This document shows positions 9,384 to 20,480 of a stretch of 64,000 bases of DNA, one piece after another (position 1 is the first letter of the stretch; the number at the start of each line of letters is the position of its first letter). The DNA lies in the NCBI GenBank assembly GCA_015680685.1, contig MNCI01028403.1, positions 465,542 through 529,541 on the forward strand. Direction: 5' to 3'. Below the pieces are notes generated by a model that was given only the letters and a program-made list of their open reading frames with translations, ran no database searches and was not told the origin of the DNA. The position numbers were made by a program, and so were the translations under genes. This DNA is from Gnetum montanum (taxonomy: Eukaryota > Streptophyta > Gnetopsida > Gnetales > Gnetaceae).

Positions 9384-10326
9384 TGATGAGTGGCGAGGTA
9401 CCCCTACAGTCAACCATACGAAATGAGCGTTGCACGCGCGATCTAGTCGAACTTCGCAGACTAATTGCCTAAACGCTACAAGAAACACTTGGGGTTAATC
9501 GTTTGTTGTCTTCCTAGACTTACTTGTTGTTGTCACAGTGTATGGTTAAGTAAGTCCGAGGTATATGATTTTTTTGGTATTTCTAGTTTTATCTCCTAAG
9601 CTATGAGGGTGAAGGGTTAAGGACCTAAGTCTAAATTAACTAGCATCAGCATCCATTCCCACTTACCGTACACACCCTGAACTGTGCAACTGTGGCTACC
9701 AAACGCTAATCTTTATTGGGATCACCACACGTAACGCACATGCTCGAAGCGGTCGTATTGAGGCACTTAACTAACCTATGTGTGACAAGCAGTCGATTCC
9801 TTGACTAGCCGTACACATCCGTAGATGCTCGTAATCAAGTCCTACTTGTCCCACGTTCTAGGAGGAAAGGGTGAGAGAATCTACTAGCGATGAGTAGCCG
9901 ATTCCTTGGCTAGCCGTACACGTACATCAACGCTCGTAAACAAGTCGTACTCGTGCCGCGTTACTAGGAAAGAAGTAAATAACATTAATTAAACCTATCC
10001 ATGCACTGCAAGGTTTATCCACAAAGCTCGTCTTTATTGTCGTACACAACTTGCGTTTAGGTACAAAGCTACTCGAATAAAGAACCGTTCACTTGGGGGA
10101 CTCCTACTATGGGCACATGGAAAATATTCTATCTCTGGGGTGATCAATTCGCCAGAGCTTCACTACTTTACACCTATGATTTTTAATGAGGGGAGTGCCA
10201 CCTCTTATTTATAGATTTGGTGGCAGACCGCGATATCGCGTACGCGATATTGCAGGAAACGACACGATATCGTGTACGCGATATCGTATATGCGATATCG
10301 CGGCCTGTGTAATTCGCATCTCATCA
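9384..10326 (-). mobile_element. 3' LTR of B1
   Basis: Bounded by TGATGAG (9384) and CTCATCA (10326). On the minus strand it follows a polypurine tract and ends where A2 sequence begins, so it marks the insertion of a B element into A2. Same family as LTRs at 16778, 33607, 38273, 39383, 41007 and 58651: shared GTATGGTTG..GTAGGGGTACCTC end. The TATA box (TATAAATAAG, about 10213-10204) lies only about 115 bp from the LTR start, so U3 is short and R-U5 long. It carries a palindrome array. Confidence 0.9.
10231..10300 (-). promoter_or_regulatory. Array of CGATATCG palindromes upstream of the LTR TATA box
   Basis: Perfect CGATATCG at 10231, 10265, 10279 and 10293, and CGATATTG at 10245. Spacing is 14, 20, 14 and 14 bp, with a 14-bp unit resembling GCGATATCGCGTAC. 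The array fills U3 just upstream of the TATA box. The solo LTR has two copies at 59397 and 59417, and other B LTRs have degenerate GATATC/GATATT forms in the same place. CpG-rich in an otherwise CpG-poor sequence. Confidence 0.6.
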
Positions 10327-12168
10327 TACCCCCATGACTAAATAAAAACTTGTCCTCAAGTTCCTTACAATAATATCAGGTAGGTATGGGATTATTGAGG
10401 GAAATGAAACTAATGGAATGAGATGTGAACGGTTCATTATTACAAGACTTGACAAGACTAGTGTTCATGACAACAAGGGTGAACACCTTATTACAATGAC
10501 ATCAGGCCACATTTGGCAGCTGAGAGAAAGAGAAGAGAGAATAGAAGAGAAGAAGAGAGAAGAGTCTTGTTGCTGCCAACGCCTAGATTACGCCTTCTGT
10601 TGTCCTTCCTTAAGTGCATCATCGATCCTGCTCCTTGCATAGCTGCTTCAGCGCTGCTTCATTCCAAGTGTTTGCTCCAGATCCATTCCGTTGTTGTATG
10701 ATTGCCATCTGCACACACAACACAATCATATATTAGCAAGGGTAATTGAATCATTAAGTAAATAATACCTTGCTTCANAGCATTAGAATGGAGAAAGAAA
10801 AGGAGTAAGAAAGATAGGTAAAAAGGGACAACTATGGCATTGATGAAGTGGATGTCAAGATGGAAATGAACAAAAATGTTAATTAATTGCAAAATGTTAA
10901 GGAAAAGAAGTTAACGAATGTTCCAAATAGGAATGTCAGTGGGTCCTCCCCAAAGCAGGCTCATGCCCTTAATGCCCTGACAATCCTACATTCAAAGAGT
11001 CCGTGGGCTCTGGGAATGTCCTTTGGAATAAGAGTTAAAGTCTTAATCGGAAGAATTTACCAAAAAGAAAACAATGCATCAACCAAGGTATATACACTAA
11101 TGATACAACCGGCAATGAGGTGAACAATGGAGAGAAGGATGGAGAGGAGAGAAATGGAATGGAATCCCAAGAACAAGGTGGTGTACAGGCCCTTGTGTGT
11201 TTCATGATTAATGCAACTTGGAAAATCTCATTCCAACTCTGGGCTCAAACTAACCACTTTTAGTGACTTCGCATCAATGCACTTGGTTAGACCATCCATG
11301 TGGATGACAAGGATGCATCTTTTAAGAGTCACCACCATTGCAACGAAACAAAGGAGAGAATGGGAAGTGAGAAGGGCCTTAGTTAGAGGGAACACTTTGG
11401 TTCCATAACCAGTGCTTGCAGCCCAAGGTTTTATTTCGTCTAAGGGGTGTGCTTTGAATCCTCACTTTGGTTTTTTTTTGTGTTTTGTGTTTTATGCATG
11501 GGGACCAACACAAGAGCACCAAGTTCCCTCGAAGTCACACCCTTTGCAATCCTTGAGTCCTTCCTTGGTTTGAGAAATACCTAATCACAAATTCGTTAAA
11601 GTTCTTATTGGAAAGAAACTGTACATTTCAAGCCAAGGGAAACCATAGAAATTGGTGGATGGATGGATGAAGTGATCTCATTACCTGCCATATCAAAAGA
11701 GACATACCTTAGTATCAGCATTGTAACTTAAAGGTAAAAACCAAACATTAGCAATTAATGAAAGATAGTTCATCCCATCAGCCCAAACACTTATTGGGTG
11801 ATGAACTTACATGGTGGATGACACACACACACAAAAAAAATGGAAAAGTATAACAATGTTGTAAAACAAAAACAGGAAAAGTTAAAGAAAGTTGTAAAAC
11901 AAAAACGTGTAAAACAAAAACATTGTAAAACAAAAATGTGTAAAAAAAAAATTGAAAAAGAACTGACGGCCCCATATGGTTATCATAGGTGTCCATCTCC
12001 CCCATGACTGAGTTGTAAGGGAGAGATCTAAAAGAGTAAGTGCCTATTTGAATTTCTAAGAAGTGCCCAACTTCTCCCAATTGATGATCTTAAGTTAAGG
12101 GGTCAAAGTTGGTGATGCTCACGTTCCAATGAGTCTATGCCATGGTTGTTGGCATGAGTTTCCTCAGT
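10327..12168 (-). other. 3' UTR and polypurine tract of B1
   Basis: CATGGGGGTA (10336-10327, minus) directly precedes the LTR and is the polypurine tract; D and F have the same tract before their LTRs. The rest matches, segment by segment, the 3' UTRs of F (20.5-22.6 kb) and D (36.2-38.3 kb), for example the stretch reading GCTTTGGGGAGGACCC at about 10945. RT and integrase are absent. A single N is at 10778. No gene seen. Confidence 0.75.
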
Positions 12169-15100
12169 TCATTCCATGCATATTTTTCTGCTCCTACGAG
12201 AAGCTGTCAACCATGGGGTGTCTACTACTTCTTGTGTGGTTGCTACATACAGGAATCTTTGTTGCAGAGTTTCTTGGGCACACCTATTACATGGAGACAT
12301 TTCCTCCATGTCATCACCCGATGAATCACTGTATGTGATGCATGGAACTATCCTTTTCTCGATCTTTCCACATATGTTTATCTTAGAGATTTCCAAGGAA
12401 AGATCGCAGATCCTAAGGCATGCGTCTACTGTGCTTAGCCATGCCCTTCCCATTATAATTGGGAAGTCTCCTTCGTTATTGTTCACTTTGATCACCAGAA
12501 AGTCAGCTGGGTAAGACCAACCACACACAGTGGTAATAACATCCTCCACCAATCCTAAGGGAATGATGATGGACTGGTATGCCATCTCTAGTTGGATGTT
12601 GCTCTTCTTAACTTAGGGTAGGTTCCAAGCGTGATGCATCTTTTGCAAAATTAAGTGGACTCCGGAACCTGAGTCAAGAAGAGCTCGATGTGGTGCATTT
12701 CCAGCGATCTGCAAATAAATAAAGGGACTCCTATTGTCAGTTAGTTTCCTGGGAAGGTGGCCTACCTTGATCCAGTCAATTACGGTATGTGTTAACATAA
12801 CCGTATGCGTTACGCCCTTTTGGACTGAAGGGTTCTCTGAAGCGTTAGTGGTTAGAGGCCTATACATGTACCCATCCGCTTGTTGTTGCAAGAGTTTTTC
12901 TGGGCTCCTAGTTCTGAAAAAGGATCTCTTCTTTATATAGTTGTCGCTAGAACTAGTACCCGTTTGGATATTTACACTCTAAATATTTACAGCTCTCGCG
13001 GTGTTACGTTGCTGCGGTTGGGTAGGCAATTCCCCTTGCATTGTTGGAACAGGTTGTATGGGAACTATCGGAGTAAGAGGTGCAGGCGGAGTTAGAGGAT
13101 GGACTGAATGTGAGATGTCTCCTAGAGGAGAAGGAGTCCTTCTGAAGTACTCCTGAGCTTGGTAGTGACGTTGGGGGGTAGTGTGACCCATAGAGTCACC
13201 TGGAGAAACTGGCTGCTGCACATAATAACTATAGGGATCAGGCTGCTGGTAAGGGTACTGATGTGTTGGTGGTGGCATCCCCCATGACTATGGGTATTGC
13301 CATAGCTGATGTTGTCCAATGGGCTGTGGAGGTGTTCCACTTGGATAATATGTTAAGAGTTGGTGGAACTGCCTTGGGTTACCTTGTGGATAAGGTAACC
13401 TTCGGGGGGTTTGCCATTGATTAAGTCTTGGATTTAGTGCATACACCCCAGAGTCCTATAGATGTGAGATAATTAGGCAACATCCCTTAGGATGGTCATA
13501 GTAGTAGACCTCACATCCACCATCATCATCTAAATCAGAATTTACAGCCTCATCGGAGATAGGAATTTTTCCCTTATCCTTGTTATGTGCAGGGTCTATG
13601 TTTCTCCGCTTGGTTTTTCCTTTATCACTACCTTGCTCAACCTTAGACTCTTCTACGATTTTCAAGACTGATTCTATTCTTGAGTATAAGGAATCCCACA
13701 TTTGTTCTACCTTAGCCGATACCTTGGTTGTTAAATTTTGGATTGGCACGATTTTCTGATTCACCAACTCTTCGAGTGGTGACTCATCATCCTCATCATA
13801 GAATTTCACTCCCTTCTTGCGAAGGGAGGGATTGCGATTGTATTCTTCTGCACTTTCCCTCTTACGTAGCTCACCCTCTTCTTGCGCTACTTGTTCCAAC
13901 AAACTTTCAACTTCATGGACACTTAGTTGGGAAAGTCTCCCTTGGGCGTAAGTCCCAAGAGTTCTTCTCGTTTCATTCCTTAGCCCATCCACGATGTGGC
14001 GAAGTTGATCCCGTTTAGCATACCCGTGGCCCTGGCAACGATGTAGCAGTGTATAGTAATGGGCCATGGTAGCATCCAAGGGTTCATAAGCTCCTTGTTT
14101 CTAGCCTTGGATCTGCTTACGCAAGTTGGACACTCTGGAGTACGTCTGATATTTGTTGTTGAATAGTTCAAGCATCGTACTTCACCTCCTAATGGTTTCT
14201 GGTTCTAAGGACCGGTACCAGCTCTCTACTTCTTTAATGAGTGTCCTTGAGAACAACTTGAGCTTATGCCACTCATTATCTATATTTTGCAAGGCACAGG
14301 CATTGTGGAATGCCTGTAAATAATGTTGAGGATCAGCATTGTATCCCCTTGCAAAACATGGGATATTATTTATGTCAAAACGCTTGATCCTACTGTATTT
14401 TAAATGCCTTGTGGGGATCCTAACTGCCTCTGTGATGTCTAGCATGCTTCGGGTTGCGAGTAGGGGTTCATCATTATCATCTCTTTCATGACATCTGTGA
14501 TGTCTTCGTGGTGGTTCCCTACTCTCCCTACGTCCTTGCCTTTGTCCTAACTCCTCTCGACCTTCCTGTCGAGGTCTTTCATCCTTTTTACTTTTATTCT
14601 CCCCTTTATGTTCATGGTGGCTGCACCCAGATGTGGAAGGAGAGTGTGAATGGTGAGATGAAGAAGAAGAGGAAGGGGATCCATCACCATGGTGATGTTT
14701 CTTACCTTCTCTATGGCTGCTTTGGCCCCGATCGTTGTAATGACCTAAGTGCTCATCCTTAGCATGAGTGGTTGTTCCCTCTATGAACAGTTGTTGTTCA
14801 CGAGCATTAGAACCAAGGTGATGTATCGTTGATCTTAGGTTCTGATACTTATCCTCCTCACCATCGTTAAGAGGGGGAACATCGTTTGCTAAGAAACCCG
14901 TGATAAGGGGATCCTCATCTCCTATTTCACTAAGGACATGCGGGGCTTTGCCCTTCAGTAATGAATTTTGTCTCTCCTGTCTTAAGTCCCGAATATGTTG
15001 AGCATTTATGGGATGATAATCCCTTGTGTCAAAGTTATCCAGAACATATTCCGCAAACAGTTCTTGTATGCCCATCTGTGCCAAGGCACGGAAAAGCATG

Positions 15101-15330
15101 TTAGGGACTGATTGATCCGAGGGTAACACAATGTTACCTTGCAGATCTCTCCACCGCAGTTGTTCATCTTGATGGAGAACAAAAGTAAAATCCAGAACAA
15201 ACTCATCAGGATGAGTATATGTCACTTTAGATTGTTTAGGACATGGTTGGTCTAGGTTATGTTTTTTTTGTTGCAGACTGTCTCTGGTATGGTCCTTAGG
15301 TGGTGAGTTGCTCGTATGAGAAGAAGGCAT
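12169..15330 (-). pseudogene. Gag-protease polyprotein of B1 (Athila/Tat-like gypsy)
   Basis: One reading frame of about 1,050 codons with only a handful of in-frame stops (near 14180, 14103, 13455, 13287, 12978 and 12612) and no frameshift. From the start at 15330: KVTYTHPDEF and WRDLQGNI; a Ser/His/Arg-rich stretch (about 14760-14500); the capsid-type block ending NADPQHYLQAFHNAC and SWYRSLEP; a knuckle-like GCEV..YDHPKGCC (13520-13470); a Pro/Gln-rich region; then a protease with ALLDSGSG (Asp-Ser-Gly at 12675-12667) and IIMGRAWLSTVDA. It ends at 12169 without RT or integrase. The start equals that of the C copy (40865). Several stops look like CAG or TGG changed by one transition. Confidence 0.85.
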
Positions 15331-15429
15331 TTTTACAGTGTGCTATTTACCGTTATTTATGTTCTTAATTAACTGATTACCTGAAGGCTCGCTGAGGCTC
15401 ACAACGATGTGAGTGATATCCCTTATGTT

Positions 15430-15588
15430 CAATTGGCGTAAAAAACACTTAGTCCGAGGTTTCTTAGGAATTGAACTTGGAAAAAGTGAAGCTCATTGTT
15501 TTCTTAAAGTAAATTGACGAGTAGCTAGTTGACTAGGGGTAGGACTATAAGTTCTTTGTTGAGATGTTCTGTCAGAAGAGTCACTCAT
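15430..15588 (-). pseudogene. Possible Gag N-terminus of A2
   Basis: On the minus strand an ATG at 15588 opens MSDSSDRTSQQRTYSP..., with a stop after 31 codons; the frame then reads on to B1 gag. The B copies in C, D and F have only about 120 bp between primer-binding site and gag, so this sequence is not ordinary B leader. Its place downstream of an A-type LTR and primer site suggests the start of the A2 gag, cut by B1, whose 5' LTR has been lost. The inner boundary is a guess. Confidence 0.35.
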
Positions 15589-15972
15589 AAAATAAAAAAT
15601 AACAGGAAATGTAAAATGCTAATAAACTATGAAAATTAAAGAAAATGGAAAATAACATTTGAATGCTATATTTTTATTTTTTTAAAAGGTAAAACTGAAA
15701 TTACAAAATTTCAGAAAAGTAAATTAAAATTAAAATAATTTAAATACCCTCAATTAAATTTCAGAAAAACAAATTGACAAAAGGATTGCTAGAATATAAA
15801 TTTGGATATTTGAAAGTGAAACTAAAATAGAGCAATAAAACTGAAAAAAGGGAGGCAAAAATAAAAAAAATAGCAAAAAAAATGATAATAATTTTTTTTT
15901 CTAAAAAAAAGAAACATAAAAGGAAAATAAAGGAAAGGTTGAGAAATTTCTCTCCTTCTAGCACCAAAAAGG
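15589..15972 (-). other. Leader and primer-binding site after the A-type 5' LTR
   Basis: Directly after the LTR on the minus strand, TGGTGCTAGAAGGAGAG (15965-15949) is the candidate primer-binding site; I cannot name the tRNA with certainty. The remainder is a T-rich leader (minus strand), full of homopolymer runs. Confidence 0.4.
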
Positions 15973-16612
15973 TGTTGATGCGTAAATTTTGGACACGCCA
16001 CCAACACCTGTGAAAACTCGTTTTAGGAGACTATCACCTAGGGCGCCTCCTGTATGTGTACGAAAACCTGAGAATAGTCTCAGCTGAAAGGGCTATGTGA
16101 AAAAAATAATAATAATAATATTTTAAACAAAATATTAAAATGTTTAAATTTATTAAGTATATTGAAAAGTTAAATAATTCGTGCAATTTAAAAGAGTACA
16201 ATAAATAATTCAAAAAAATGCAAATAATAATATTGAAAACTGTAAAAGTTATCTATAATGTTGAAAACTGAAAAATCTTTCCCTATTGTTAAATCGATGT
16301 TAAATCGGTTTCTGTTTATAGGAACAAAATGATGTTAAATCGGTTTCTATTTATAGGAAACCTGTCTCTGCCAGGTTTCTATTTATAGGTAGATAGAAAG
16401 ACTTCTACAAACACCCCTCATGGTTTCTACATCAACCAATCACTGTCTGGGCATGCACCATCCAGAGACTATCTACATCCAGAGACTATCTGGGACCACC
16501 ATAGGTTTTCAACGTCAGAAAAGAGGCTCCGCCTGAGAGAAGAAACGTGTTTGTTTCTGGGTGCAAAAAGAAAAAGAAAAAGGAAAGTAAAACGGCCCTT
16601 CTGCACTTGCTG
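15973..16612 (-). mobile_element. 5' LTR of A2, truncated at its start
   Basis: Same LTR as 5301-6657 and in the same orientation, ending CATCAACA at 15973 with a primer-site-like sequence beyond. It is the natural 5' LTR partner of the A2 3' LTR, with B1 nested between. The first roughly 700 bp of the LTR are missing: at 16612 it stops and turns back on itself (see palindrome). A (TAA)n run lies at about 16106-16120. Confidence 0.65.
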
Positions 16613-16643
16613 CTACAACAGCAAGTGTAGAAGGGCCATTTTA
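16588..16643. repeat. Perfectly placed palindrome at the LTR break
   Basis: Arms of 25 bp (16588-16612 and 16619-16643, 2 mismatches) around a 6-base loop. The left arm is normal LTR sequence (compare 5892-5916); the right arm is its inverted copy. This is the signature of a fold-back repair event at the point where the LTR was truncated. Confidence 0.85.
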
Positions 16644-16777
16644 TGCCTTCTTTTATTAATGTTGATGTAAATAAAACACCTAATTTTGTTCTTTTTAATG
16701 ATGTATATGAGTCATTCCTTACTAATATTATAACATGACATTTGGTCATTTAAATTTTGGATTATCCACTTCATAAT
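16644..16777. other. Short unassigned segment
   Basis: AT-rich sequence between the broken A LTR and the F LTR; nothing recognised. Confidence 0.4.
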
Positions 16778-17797
16778 TAATGAATCATCGATTGGCTATG
16801 TTAACATAGTTGTGTTGAGGCAGATGCCTTGACGTGTGTTGTCACATCTATTGGCTATATTGACATAACTAGGTTGATGCAAATGCCTCGACCCATGCCA
16901 TTGCATCTGTTTGAATAAAAAGTTAATTTTTGTCAGCTCCAATATCAAATGTCTGATATCGAAGCCCCGATATTAGATAACTGACATTGAGTGCCAAGAT
17001 GTGATGTCGAATATCCAATATCGCGGGATGTGTGCTAGCCTATAAATATAGCACTTGGGCAAGTGATTTGGGCATAAATTAGTTAATAGAGTAGTGAACC
17101 TCTTGCAGTTTTATTCTGTAGTCTTAGAGAACACTTAGTGAGCATCCATAGTGTGCATCTAATTTAGTTGTACAGTGTCTTATTTGAGTGGCAATGTACC
17201 TGAATACATTTCATGAATGACAATAAGATTGAGATTGATTCTTATTCATTGCAGCACTTTAACTTAGATTAAATTTACTCTCCATGCAATTTACTTTTCA
17301 TGTACTTAGTTAATATTTACATTTTCATGCATATTAATGAATTGGCAAAATGAGTGTGACCAATTTTGAGCATAACACACATATTTTCTTGCTAACCCCA
17401 ACAATGTTATTATTTGGTTCACCTAGTAATATAGCACTTGGTTATCCCAATAGTGGATGTGTGGTTTCAGGATGTGTACAATAAGCTAGGAACAGGCACT
17501 CATCATCCATAGGTTAGTTTAGACTTTACTTTCCATTATTAATTAGATTAAATAATTAATTTCTCTATTATCATTAGGAATAGCATAAGGCCACAACAGC
17601 ATCAATCATCATATGCTTCACTTTGGACTAAATCATATGTGACAAAGCTACCGCTAGTTCAAGTGGGAAGATAGCAACTACGATCAAAACATAATGATTT
17701 AGATGCACAACTATTCCCATCCATAAAATTTGATCGGATCATGCATGAACACTTGTGATTCGTATGGTTGGATGTAGGGGTACCTCACTTCTTATCA
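16778..17797 (+). mobile_element. 5' LTR of element F (family B)
   Basis: Starts TAATGAATCATCG (first dinucleotide changed from TG), ends CTTATCA, and is followed by a primer-binding site. TATA box TATAAATATAG at 17041, so U3 is about 263 bp. U3 has degenerate GATATC and GATATT palindromes. It matches the truncated 3' LTR at 22608. Confidence 0.85.
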
Positions 17798-17817
17798 TTG
17801 GCACCATTGCCAAGGAT
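17798..17817 (+). promoter_or_regulatory. tRNA-Asp-type primer-binding site of F
   Basis: TGGCACCATTGCCAAGGAT differs at 4 of 19 positions from the complement of the plant tRNA-Asp 3' end, and all four are G-to-A. tRNA-Asp priming is known for Athila-type gypsy elements. Confidence 0.7.
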
Positions 17818-17921
17818 GATGCTAGTTATCTATATTATTTATATTATACACAATTTCTATAAAGGTATTAATGATCTATCTTTCAAAAAATATTAATATT
17901 TTAAGTTACACACGTAAAATC

Positions 17922-20480
17922 ATGTCTTCTTCACATAGGAATAATACTGCATCACATGATGAAAGCTCTCGTAAAAAAAATGATAGGATCTATATTGAAG
18001 ATGATTGGAGTGAACAACCTCAAGCAGGTGTTTCCTATAGTCATTTAGACCCTTACTGCACTCAAAGACTCTATTCAACTGATGCATAAAATCCTAGAGG
18101 AGATGGAGCAAGTCCCAGATCAATAAGGCCTACGATGTTCTCTAAACCTAAACAAGATAAATTAAGGGACCATCAGGAGAATTATAGAAGCCATGACAAT
18201 TCTCCTAGTTCCTCATCTTTCTCTTCCTCCTCAACATTTAGTTCTGATGAAGATGTATGTAGGTATAGAGATAAAGCTCCACTAGGGGATAAAGATAAAG
18301 ATAGAAATCAAACCCAAGGGCAAAAACAAAGACATCAAAATGATCATAGACAAGATTATTATAATCAAATGAATAAAAATAGAAATTTTCATTGAAACAT
18401 GTCTGATGATATGAACCCTTTTTGACCACCAAGAGCTTGATGCAAATCATGGAGGTAGTTAAGATACCTCATAAGAATCACAAGGAAAGTTTCCCACCAA
18501 GGCTTGACATGAATGACATTCCTAAATTTAGGGGAGGATATACTTCTAATCCACAACATTACTTACAAGTCTTCCAAGATGCTTGTGCCTTGAGAAATAT
18601 CAAAAATAAGTGGCAAAAGCTTAAGCTCTTTCCTAGGACACTAATTGACAAAGCTAAAAGTTGGTATAGATCATTGGGAACAAGTTCCATCCATTAGTGG
18701 TTCACAATGCTAAAATTTTTCAACAAAAAATACAAACATATGTGAGATTGTTCAACCTAAGAAAAAAAATTGAAGAGTAGAAGTAAGAAAATCATGAACT
18801 CTTGGATGTGGCCTTGGATAAATACTATTCGCTACTACATAGATGTCCTAGCCATGATTTCTCTCAAAAAGAGTAACTTTTTCACATCATAGATGGGCTT
18901 CATAATTAAATAAGAGAGACCCTTGGGATGTATGATCAAGGTTAATTATATGAACTAGAAACCCATTAGATACAAAGGCTAATCAGGTAAGTGGCAAAAG
19001 AAGAAGGAGAGCTATGTAAAAAAGAGAATGTCAAGGAAATTAACTAGGACCCAAATCTCCAAAAGAAGAGGATCCATGTCTATGATGAGGAAAAAAGGTA
19101 GCTCTCAATGAACTTGAAGCAAAATTGGATAAAATGTTGGAATGGATAGATGAGAAAGTTATAACTTGCATAGAAATCATAGAGGAGAGAGTAATGTAAA
19201 ACAAATCAAGTGATCACAACAAAAGGAGGAAAAAGAATGAAGAAACAGCTAGGAACACATATTGGCAACAATGGAAAATGACTGTAGAAGAAGAGGTTAT
19301 AGACTTGACCACTAAAGAGGATGATGGATGTGACATTTGCCTATATGACCATCCAAAGGATTATTACCTAGTCGTGTTACATCTACATGAGTATTGGGCT
19401 TTTGCATTGGATCCAAAGTTCATACAAAAGCAAATTCCTAGGAAATTATCTTACTCACAAGGTAATTATAGATAATTCTACAACCAACCATACTACCCTA
19501 GGGGGACTTCTTATCAGCCTCAAAACTATTATCAACTGCAATGGAAAAATCCACTGTCATGGAGAAGACCATCATCAAACTAGCACTACCCTTATTACTA
19601 GTCAAACCCATATGGATATTATGTTCAACAAACTATTTCCTTGACTAGTTCCACTTCCTCTACCTAAAAATACTACTACTACTATCCTAAATATCATCAA
19701 CCCACAACATCTTATATGAGATCACCACCTCTCACCTCTCACTCTCCATCATATGCTCAATATCCTCATACTCACCTACACCATGTGTCACTGCCAACAA
19801 CATAAGAAGGTTCAACACCACAACATCAATGAGAGAATGACACTTATGTTGTGAACATACAAGAAAATGATAATGCTAGTAGATCTCCACCACAATCTTG
19901 GAAACATCATTTCTTTAGTATGGTTCCCATGTGTAACTATAAAACATGGAGACCTACTAGCACATCAAAACTAGCATAAGGCCAATTTGGTGTAACACTC
20001 TTCCTTGTCAAAATAATGTCTCCTAATCAATTCAAAATATTAACACAACCCACAACAAATCTAAGGAACAAGTGTATGAACAAAAACTAGTCTACGTAGT
20101 AGTCACTAAACTAGAAGATGCCCAATGGCTTGAAAATGAGAATATAAAATTGTTTCAAAGATGCATGGATGCAATTGTTTCACTTATTAGTTCTAGACTT
20201 AAGAAAATGGACCAAATAGAAGATTTAGACAGATATTTTACACTTTGATTGTACACTAGAAAAGGATATTAAACACAGAGACTTGGGAATTAAAATAGAA
20301 AATAAAGAAGAAGAAGAAAACACATATAGACCTCCCAAAATGGAAATACCTTCAAGTCTAGATAAATATACATCTTCAAATGATTCAAACGAGACTATCA
20401 TCAATGTTAGATGTGCTACCACACAATTAATTAAACCAATAACAGTGATAGATGAGAAATCAGTGGTGCATAACTAGGGG
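17922..20480 (+). pseudogene. Gag of element F, without pol
   Basis: Begins MSSSHR at 17922, like the D gag at 34678. Order: SYSHLDPYCTQ; Ser-rich stretch (about 18200-18240); block with NPQHYLQVFQDACALRN and SWYRSLG (18550-18680); CDICLYDHPK knuckle-like motif near 19330; a Pro/Tyr/Gln-rich region; then a tail around LEDAQWLE (20110). Broken by many stops and shifts. No protease signature (DSG) is seen after the Pro-rich part, unlike B1, and the next sequence is already the 3' UTR. So F was a gag-only or gag-plus-tail element. Confidence 0.75.

Noticed and set aside
13728-14762. Plus-strand frames of about 100 codons (13728-14018, 14454-14762)
   Set aside because: Antisense shadows of the B1 gag frame, which is longer and has domain order.
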